Positions 55,958 to 64,000 of a stretch of 64,000 bases of DNA are shown here, piece after piece. The stretch is from Gnetum montanum (taxonomy: Eukaryota; Streptophyta; Gnetopsida; Gnetales; Gnetaceae), in contig MNCI01030754.1 in the NCBI GenBank assembly GCA_015680685.1, positions 520,981 through 584,980 of the forward strand. The letters run 5' to 3'. The notes under the pieces were generated by a model. That model saw only the letters and a list, made by a program, of their open reading frames with translations. It did not search any database and was not told where the DNA came from. Within the stretch, counting starts at the first letter, position 1; every line of letters starts with the position of its first letter. A program made the translations under genes and the position numbers.

Positions 55958-57868
55958 TGCCCCCATGAGTGAATGAAAATTTGTCCTCGAGTATAGAAGA
56001 AAAGAAACAATTTCTTTACAAAATATTGGGAACGTATGGGATTATTAACTAACTAACAACTAACGATGGAATGGGATGATAGACTCAACATGCCTAGTCA
56101 ATGAATCAATAAGCATATTACAACATTAGTGTTCATGACCATTGTGGTGAACACTCATACATAAATGACATTCAAGCCTTTATTTGGTATCTTGTAGAGA
56201 AAGAGAGGGAAAGAAAATGAAGCATGATTCCACCAATGCTAAGATTGCATCTTCCGTTGTTTATCCATAGCCACGCCACCAGACTTGCTCCTTTCGTAAA
56301 TGCTCCAATTCTAGTCCATCCTGAGTGCTTCCTCCAAGCCCAGTCCATTATTTGTATGATCGCCATCTGCACACATAACACAGTCACAAATGAGTAAGTA
56401 TAGATAGACCATAATGCAGTTGATATCTTGCCTCGATATGAAGCGCATTGGCTGAGTTGTGGTTATGGCAAAAACTGGGTCAGAGATTTATCATAGGTGA
56501 CTACCCAAGGTGTAGGGGTTAGGTGAATAGTAAAATGGAGAAAACTAAAAAATTTGTGCCAAGGCCCCCACGACTAAGAGCGAACCTTCGGTAGCTATAA
56601 GATGAAAAAATATGAGGAACAAGAAAGATGGGAAAAAATAACAATGGCAACACCAATAAAATGGATGTCATGGATGGGGATCAAACAAGAGATGATTGAT
56701 TGCAGGAAATGTTTAAGGAAAAGAACTTAACAATTTCACCAAAAAGGAATGCCAGTGGATCCTCCCCAAAGCAGGCTCATGCCTTTTATGCCTTGACAAA
56801 CTCACAAACCAAAGAGTTCGTAGGCTCTAAGAATGTTATTTGGAAGCAAGAGCTAAAAACTTACCCTAAGAATTCACGAAAGAAAAACAATGCATTAACC
56901 CAGAACGGACTAATGATAAAATCGACAATGAGGTGGAAAATGGTAAGAAAGATGGAGAGAAGAGAATGGAATGGAATCCCAAGAACAAGGTTGTGTAAAG
57001 TCCCTTGTGTATTTCATGGTTAAGATGACTGAGTCGAACTTCATCCCAAATCCAGACTCAAACCAACCACATTTAGTAACCTTGCATCAATACACCTAGC
57101 CAATCCATTCTCTTGAAGCAATAAAAATGCCTTCACAAAGAGTGACCACCATCCCGAGGAGAGTGAGATGGAGAAGCAGGAAGTGAGAAAGGGCCTTAGT
57201 TATAGGGAACCTTCAAGCATGGGTAATGTGTCTTTCCAGTTTCATAACCAGTGCTTATATCCCATATTACTTTGTTATGTCTAAGGGGTGTGCTTTGAAT
57301 TCTCACTTTTCTCCTTTTTTTTTTTGCATGAGAACCACACCATGCAAAGACTTATTTTTATTCACTCAGCTTCCTAATTTTTGAACAATGTCAAAATGGC
57401 AGAAAACCCAAGAAACAAGCATTCAAGCACCCAAGAGAATGACCAGCACAAATGCATCGAATCCCCTTGAAGTCACACCCTTTTCATCCTTTGAGTCTTT
57501 CCTTGGTTTGAAAAGTAACCAGCCACCAATTCATTAATAAATTTACTTAGAAAAAGGGGATTGTACAATTCCAAGCCAAAGGAGACCATAGAGTTGTATG
57601 GATGAGTGGACAGCGTGGACTCATTGCCTGTTTTACCAAAAGAATCATACCTTAATATCAGCATCATAATTCAAAGGTGAAAACCAAACATTAGCAATTA
57701 ATATGATATAATGCAATCCACCATCATGAGCACTTATTGGATGACGAATAAAAGTAAATTAAGCAAACAAAGAAATAGTAAAAACATGAATGATGGTATA
57801 AAAAAAATAAGAAAAGTTGGAAAAATGTGTAAAACAAAAATTCAAAAAAAATAGAGGGCCTAAAATGG
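55958..57868 (-). other. E11 3' non-coding region
   Basis: Starts, next to the LTR, with TGCCCCCATGAG (complement of the polypurine tract). Contains the conserved block AGTGGATCCTCCCCAAAGCAGG at 56754-56775. Aligns with E8 31290-33120 throughout. The open frame at 56700-57023 overlaps this block but is not kept in E8, so it is not a gene. Confidence 0.75.
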
Positions 57869-59131
57869 TTAGCATAGGTGGCCATCTCCCCCATGAATGA
57901 GTTGGAAGGAGGAGATCCAAAATAGTGAGCAAGGTTGTCCATCAACAAAGGTAGCATGTGTATTGGTTATCTTAAGCTCATGCAAATGTTTGGTTTGTTG
58001 TACATTGACCAACAATTTCTTGTTTGGGCTCTCAGGTTTGTATAATGTCATGGCCCCTAAATGAAAAGTTGCATAAATAATATAAGGTCCTTGCCACAGT
58101 GTTTGAAATTTAGTACGTTGTGGCACATATTTGGGATTTTAATAGAGAACCTTATCTCCTAGTTGATATTTAACTTTACTAATCCTTAGGTCATGACATT
58201 GTTTATTGAATGCATTGTACAACTTGTTAGATCATAGGGCAACTAGTCGGTTTTCATCTAGCAAGTTAAGGGTTGCTAACCATTAATTCTATGCTAGATC
58301 AAGGTCAAGGTTGAAGTTACATGTCATGGATAGTGTACAAAGCTCAGTTTGAATGGGAAGTATTGGTAATTTACCATACACTAACTCATAGGGAGAGTAG
58401 CTTGTAGGGAGTTTCCATGTGGAGCAGTATGCCCAAACAACATCGTTCAATTTAGTGCTCCAGTCTCGCCTAAACTTGCTAACAGTTCTTGTCAATATCT
58501 TTGTAATCTCCCTGTTGGTGACTTCTACTTGACCATTCGCTTGGGGGTGGTATGATGTAGTCACTTTATGCTTAACCCCTAAGTGTTGCATTAATTTCCA
58601 AAAATTTGCACCTATGAAGTGGGTACCATTATCTGAAATAAGTGCACAAGGCATACCAAACCTATTTATGATTTTTTGCTGAACAAATCGTGCAACTTTC
58701 GATGATGTACAATCCTTAACAGTAGCTACTTTTTCCCATTTAGTTAGGTAATCAATAGCAATAATGATATAGGCTTTTCTATCAAACATTAGTGTAATTG
58801 GCCCCATAAAATCAATTCCCCAAATGTCGAAAGGTTCTAATAGTTGGATCCATTGTTGCGGACCCTCCATTCTAGCAGTCATTCCCCCATCACGTTGACA
58901 GTGCTCACAAGATTAGATGAATTGATGGGCATCCCAAAACAATGTAGGCCAATAATATCTTATAAGAAAGATCTTGATGGTCCTTCGTCTCCCAGTGTAA
59001 TGACCCCCACAAGGACCCTCATGAGTGTCTTGGAGAGCTCGCAGTTGATCTATATCGGGAACACACCATCGAACCAAGCCATTGGGACACACTTTGTAAA
59101 GTTGCCCATTAATTTCCATAAAGTACTTGGC
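57869..59131 (-). pseudogene. E11 integrase, catalytic triad intact
   Basis: N-terminal finger: HEGPCGGHYTG and CEHCQRDGG (one stop between them). Core, 58882-58289: IWGIDFMGP (D24 of this stretch), ALISDNGTHF (D84) and NGQVEVTNREI (E120), which is DD35E. C-terminal part: PTSYSPYELVYGKLPILPI, then after a frameshift RTKFQTLWQGPYIIYATF and VNVQQTKHLHELKI. The frame ends SFQLIHGGDGHLC. The enzyme would insert element DNA into the host genome. No chromodomain is seen. One stop and at least one frameshift inactivate it. Confidence 0.85.
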
Positions 59132-59750
59132 TCAGTGAAGAAACTGTTGTTTCTTCTTAAGGTTTAACTCTTGTGGTATTTGTTGGGTGAGGAGATAGGT
59201 AAGAATGCTACTATACCAATTTGTCTCCATGGGTGATTGATTATTCACTACACCAACAAAGAGGAATTCATCAGGAAAATAATTAGAAATTGGATACTCG
59301 TCCTCTTTGTTGTCCCATTGCAACCGAGATAAATGATCAGCAACTACGTTCTTGATGCCTTTACAATCGATCATCATAAGATCGAACTCTTGTAAGATTA
59401 CAAGCCATCGTATGATACAAGCACTTACCATTGGCTTAGTCTAAAGGAACCTTATTAAACTATGATTTGTATGTATATATACTTTATATCCCAATACATA
59501 GTGTCTAAAATTTTCTAGTGCAAACACTACAGCCACTAATTCTTTCTCTATGGTAGTGTAGTTAAGTTGTGCACCAACGATACTTCTACTTGCACAGTGG
59601 ATGTAATAAGGATGCTTCTAGTCATCTAATTGTGTAAGTACAGCTCCTAAGGCATAGTTGGATGCATCATCATGATACGGAATGGTTTAGACTAGTCAGG
59701 AGCTTGTAGAATGGGTGTTTCTACTAGCTTCTGTTTTATAGTTTGAAAAC
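59132..59750 (-). pseudogene. E11 RNase H
   Basis: 59431-59132 is open: IIRWLVILQEFDLMMIDCKG, IKNVVADHLSRLQWDN and a tail ending LNLKKKQQFLH, matching E10 53518-53820. The catalytic part upstream (59440-59750) is decayed but aligned with E8 and E10 in position. Confidence 0.75.
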
Positions 59751-60860
59751 CTAATTCACATTTCCTGGTCCACTTGAAAGGTACATCCTTTTTCTTTAAT
59801 TCCACCAATAGTTTGGAAACCTTTGAAAAGTTCTCAATAAATCTCCTATAGTAGCCAGTATGTCTAAGGAATAATCGAATATTTTTGACAGTTTCTAGTT
59901 TATGGGTAATTCCTTAGATAACTTTGATTTTTTCAGGGTCTACCTCTATCCCTATGTGTGAGATTTTGTGCCCTAGTACTACGCCCTCTTGGACCATCAA
60001 ATGGCTTTTCTACCAATTCAGCCTCAAACTAGTTTCTACACATATTTTTAACACTTTCTCTAATCAGTCCAAGGCTTGATCAAGGTTTACTCCATAGGTG
60101 GAGAAATTGTCCATAAAGACTTCTACACCATTTCCTATCTGCTATTGGAAGATTCTTAGAACTAGTCATTGAAATGTTGCAGGGGCATTGCACAAGCTAA
60201 ATGACATCTGTTTGTATGCAAATGTTCCCCAAGGACTGGTGAACATAGTCTTGGCTTGGTCTTCTAGGGCTATTTATATTTGATTATATCTGCTATATCC
60301 ATCCAAAAAACTGTAGTAGTGATGCCCTGCGATCGTGTCTAAGACCTGGTCAACAAATGGTAACAGAAATTAATCATTGAATGTTGCCATATTTAGTAGC
60401 CTAAAATCTATGCACACCCTCCATTTGCCTCCCTTTTTATGCACAATAACTAAGGGGCTAACCCATTCGCTATCAGTAATGGGGTATATGAACCTAGCCT
60501 TGAGAAGCTATTTGATTTCTTCCTTAACTACTTGCTTCAACTTAGGGTTCACTTGCCTCTACGTTCTCTTTGAGGCTTCATGGAGGGGTCAGTGTAAATT
60601 CCATGTTGGCATATCCTAGGATCTATTCTATTTAATTTGGGATATGATCAAGTGAAGGATTTTGACCATCTATTGATTACCTTCAATAGTTCTTCTTTCT
60701 ATTGAGGACCAAGCTTAACATTGATAATTACCAATTTTCCATTTTTAAGGAACGTGTATTCCATACCGATGGGCAATGGTTTCAACTCGAGGGGCTCCTG
60801 CTTAAATTTCTCAAGGATTTCCAACTTCCCCCAATTGACATATTCAATGTTAAGACTTGG
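59751..60860 (-). pseudogene. E11 reverse transcriptase
   Basis: The complement of the NAPATFQ region lies near 60165-60200, of FLDGYSRYNQI near 60285-60320 and of the KKGGKWRVCIDFRLL region near 60395-60445. The catalytic box reads FMDNFS (60101-60120), with the second Asp changed to Asn (GAC to AAT-type change). Frequent stops. Numerous short open frames on the plus strand here are shadows. Confidence 0.8.
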
Positions 60861-61764
60861 AAGTTGGCGGTGGACTTGCTATAATGCATCTATGCTATCA
60901 ATGTAAGCGCAAGTCAAACCCTCAGTTGGTTCCATGCATATGAGTGAACTGCTTTCTTGGTTAGTTGTCATCCATTGGGTGCCTTACTATTGTGTGGCTA
61001 TTGCATATAGGCATCTTTGTATGTTGATCACTTGTGCACACTGATTGCATGCAGACAATGTTAAACTTTGCACAAACCATAACCTTTGCAAGCAATTACA
61101 TCCTATGTCGCTATATGCGATGCATGGAACTTTCTTCTTCTTGATATTTTTTAATGTATTTTCCTTTGATATTTCTAGGGAAAGATCATCGATTCCTAGG
61201 TGTGTGTCAATGGTGCTTAGCCATGCTCTTCCCATTATGATTGGGAAGTCCCCCTTACCGTTGTTTACCTAAATCACTAAGAAGTCAACTGTGTATGACC
61301 ACCCACAAACAATGGTAACAATGTCTTCTAGCAATCCCAATGGTACAGTGATGGACTGGTCAGCCAACCCTAGATGAATGTTGCTCTTTTTCAATGGAGG
61401 CAGGTTCCAGGCCTTGTACATTTCTTGAGAAATCAAGTTGACACCAAAACCTGAATCCAAAACAGTCTTGCTTGACACATTTCCAGCGATTTGTAAGTAT
61501 ATCAAAGGACTCCTAGGATCAGAGAATTTCTTGGGAAGGTGGCCAGCTTTGATCCAATCAATAACAGCATGTGTTAGCATGATCATATGCGTTGAGTGTG
61601 GTGGTTGAGTTGAAGGAGGCTTCAAAGTTTTGATTGTTACTAAGGTGTCTAAGGAATCAACCACTTGTGATTGCAAGGGCTTGGTTGGACTATTGGTTCT
61701 AAAGAAAGGTCTTTTCTTCATGTGGTTGTTAGAACCAACAGTAGGTTGAGAGTTAACATCCATT
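60861..61764 (-). pseudogene. E11 protease and linker
   Basis: 61763-61269 is open: a Pro/Ser-rich lead (KTLKPPSTQPPHSTHMIM), HAVIDWIKAGHLPKKFSDP, VLDSGFGVNLIS with DSG at 61449-61457, MYKAWNLPPLKKSN and VTIVCGWSYTVDFLVI. 61235-60987 continues MGRAWLSTIDTHLGIDDLSL and VPCIAYSDIGCNCL. One stop or frameshift lies between. The linker runs to RT. Confidence 0.85.
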
Positions 61765-64000
61765 ATGACGTTACGCTGCTGCGACTGGGTAGGGATTTCA
61801 CCCTACATAGCTGGAGCAAGTGATAGTGGAGCTATTGGTGGAAGAGATGCGGCTAGATCAGAAGGATGATATGCTTGTGAAATATCACCCATAGAAAAGG
61901 GAGTCCCATAATACTCGCAAACTTGGTACTGAGCTTGAGGAGTGATGTGACCAGTAGAGTCACGTGGGGAGATTGGCTGCTACATGTAATATCCATACAG
62001 GTCAGGTTGCTAGTAACGATACCATTGCCTTGGTGGTGGAATTCCCCATGATTGTGCGTGCTTCCACTATTGATTTTTCTCAATCAGTTGTGGTGGAGTT
62101 CCACTTGGATAATACGTTAAGGGTTGGTGGAACTGTCTTGGGTTACCTAGGGGGTAAGATAAACTTCAGTGTGCTTGCTGTTTGTTCAATCGTGGGTTAA
62201 GTGCATACACCCCAAACTCTTGCAGATGTGAGATTATAGGGAAACATCCCTTAGGATGGTCATATTGACATATTTCACATCCACTATCATTGTCTATTTC
62301 CAACTCCACAACCTCTTCAATGATGGCAACTTTGCCCTTACCCTTGCTATGTGCATGTTTAGCTTCTCTCTTTTTTCTTTTTTCATGGTCACTACCTTGC
62401 TCTCTAGACTCCTCTACTATTTTAAGAATAGATTAAAATCTATTGTTTAGGGAATCCCACATTTGGTCTAACTTTGCTGATACTTCTGATGTCAAATTTT
62501 GGATAGGCAAAGTTTACCTATCTACCATCTCTTCGAGTGGTGACTTTTCCTCATCCTCACAAAATCTTACTCCCCTCTTCCAGAGGGAAGGATCTCGATT
62601 ATACTCTTCCACACTTTCTCTCTTCCATAGCTCACCTTCTTCCTTAGCAACTTGCTTCAATAATCTTTGAATTTGATGGGACCTAAGCTTGCATAGTCTT
62701 CCTTGGGCATAAGTCCCAAGGGTTCTTCTTATTTCATGCCTAAGCCCATCCACGAGATGGTGCAGTTGATCCCTTTATGAATAACCATGGCCAGGAAAAT
62801 GGTGTAGCAGTGCATAATATCGGCCCATGGCTGCATCCAAGGGTTCATTTCCTCCTTGTTTCCAGCCTTGGATTTGCTTTCACAAGTTAGACACTCAAGA
62901 GTATGTTTGGTACTTGTCATTAAATAGTTCTAACATAGTACTCCACCTATAAATGGATTCTGGTTCTAAAGACCGGTACTAGCTTTCCATTTCTTTAACT
63001 AGTGTCCGTGGAAACAACTTAAGTTTTTGCCATTTGTTCTCTATATTTTGTAAGGCACACACATCATGGAATGCTTGTAAGTGATTTTGAGGATCAACGT
63101 TGTATCTCCCTTCAAATCATGGGATATTGTTCATATCTAATCTCTTGATTCTACTATCCTTCTGGTGCCTTGTTGAAATTCTAATAGCCTTAGTTATGTC
63201 CAACATACTTCAAGTAGCAAGTAGGAGTTCATCGTGATTATCTCGTTCATGATGTCTATGATGCCTACATTCTTCCCTGCTCTTCCTTCTTCTATGTCAT
63301 GACTCTCTAGAGTGCCCTTGTCCCCTTTCTTGGTTGTTTTGTCTATGACTTCCACTTTGCCTACCTTTATCCCCATGGTCTTTTTCCTTATGAATACATC
63401 CAGATACTGAAGGAAAGGATGAAGGAGATGATGAAGGTGAAGAAGAAGGAAAATTGTCACCATGATGATGTCTGCCACCTTCTTTTCGGCGGTCTCGACC
63501 TCGATCGTGATTGTGATTAGAATGTTCATCTTTATCATGTATCTGTGTCCCTTTTTCAGATCCTTTGTGCCCGTGGGTATTAGAACCTGGGTTATCAATA
63601 GTGTAATGAAGGTTCTAATACACAACCCCTTGGCCAAAGTCAAGGGAAAGAACATCATTGTGTGGGCGACTGCCTAAGGTAGGTTGACCACCCTCATTTT
63701 CACTTAAGACATGTGGGACATCCTGTGACCACTTACCCTTCAAAGACTTATGATGTCTCTCCTGTTACAAATCTCTTTGATGTTGTCCCTCTGTGGGATG
63801 GTATTCTCTCAAGTCATGGTCTTGCACAATGTATTCTACATGTAAGTGTAGCATGCTAATTTGTGTGAGGGCACGAAGAAGCATGCTTGGGACTGAACGA
63901 TCAGGAGGTAACACTATGTTACCTTCTAAGTCTTGCCAATGTAGTTGTTCATCTTGATGGAGGATAAAGGTGAAGTTTGGTATATACTCATCGGGATGAA
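61765..64000 (-). pseudogene. E11 gag, 5' end outside the window
   Basis: From the right edge: IPNFTFILHQDE-like words, MLLRALTQISMLHLHVEYIV, a His/Ser/Arg-rich region (RRKEGGRHHHGDNFPSSSPS), the decayed capsid-like core (63190-62760), then MDGLRHEIRRTLGTYAQGRL (62753) and KQVAKEEGELWKRESVEEYN. The zinc knuckle CEICQYDHPKGC lies at 62244-62279 and the QFHQPLTYYPSGTPPQ tail at about 62080-62130. Several stops and frameshifts. The gag start is probably about 100 bp beyond the window. Confidence 0.8.

Larger units (their letters stand above)
55070..64000 (-). mobile_element. E11: most complete gypsy copy, running off the right edge
   Basis: On the minus strand gag (from beyond 64000 to about 61765), protease, RT, RNase H and integrase lead to the 3' region (57868-55958) and 3' LTR (55957-55070). 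Its 5' LTR lies outside the window. Integrase keeps DD35E and protease keeps DSG, but RT has FMDN. It serves here as the reference for aligning the other copies. Confidence 0.85.

Noticed and set aside
55755-55968. Open frames encoding repeating Thr/Ile/Arg or Val/Ile/Leu peptides
   Set aside because: Products of the tandem repeat in the E11 LTR, open on both strands.
56700-57023. 107-codon gene in the E11 3' region
   Set aside because: The matching region of E8 (about 31950-32250) does not keep the frame, and the conserved block inside is non-coding in the other copies.
1-64000. CRISPR array, prokaryotic operon or virus genome
   Set aside because: No spaced identical repeats, no bacterial gene organisation and no virus genes; every recognisable protein belongs to plant Ty3/gypsy or LINE elements.

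Overview
This window is plant nuclear DNA made almost entirely of old, nested transposable elements. I find no intact protein-coding host gene, no rRNA or tRNA gene and no CRISPR array. It is AT-rich. Long LTRs begin TGATG and end CATCA, primer-binding sites resemble the 3' end of plant tRNA-Asp, and RT and integrase motifs (FMDD, NAPATFQ, IWGIDFMGP) point to a Ty3/gypsy retrotransposon family of the Tat/Athila (non-chromovirus) type. Nearly every reading frame is broken by stops and frameshifts. The species cannot be named from the sequence; a seed plant with a repeat-rich genome is most likely.

Layout, left to right (E1-E11 are my labels for copies of the one gypsy family). 1-1951: AT-rich, probably the tail of a long LTR-type insertion. 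E1 (+): an integrase remnant (1952-5330) split by a 2.7 kb TG...CA insertion (2113-4808), then a 3' non-coding region to about 7040. E2 (+, 7302-14427): LTR, gag, 3' region, LTR; it has lost protease, RT, RNase H and integrase and carries a 573 bp solo-LTR-like insertion. E3 (+) shares the LTR at 13566-14427 and stops inside gag at 15452. E4 (-, 15453-18040) and E5 (-, 18041-19350) are truncated reverse copies; E4 has an extra, unrecognised coding-like segment after integrase. E6 (+) is a 3' tail plus LTR ending at 20817. LINE-1 (+, about 20840-24480) is a decayed RTE-type non-LTR element containing a tRNA-derived SINE.

E7 (+, 24612-31280) is the youngest-looking copy: two similar LTRs, gag and protease, but no RT, RNase H or integrase. 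Its gag is disturbed by a perfect 707 bp inverted duplication bounded by single Ns, almost certainly an assembly error. E8 (-, 31281-39940) joins it tail to tail and keeps most of gag-pol. E9 (+, 39995-42339) is an LTR interrupted by a 1.5 kb LTR-like insertion that holds a 335 bp direct duplication around a single N. LINE-2 (-, 42345-44250) is a second RTE copy. 44250-47840 holds a possible solo LTR, a degenerate 21 bp satellite and two more SINE copies. E10 (+, 47841-55069) has LTR, gag, protease, RT, RNase H and integrase but no 3' region. E11 (-, 55070 to the right edge) is the most complete copy and keeps an intact integrase DD35E triad.

Functionally these parts formed one replication unit: LTR promoter, tRNA-Asp-primed reverse transcription, gag, a single protease-RT-RNase H-integrase polyprotein, then about 2 kb of conserved non-coding sequence before the 3' LTR. 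The most interesting signals are the parallel loss of pol in E2 and E7, a sequence block conserved in the 3' region of six copies, palindromic GATATC clusters upstream of the LTR TATA box, and a templated filler at the E7/E8 junction. I found no convincing evidence of a new non-transposon system.
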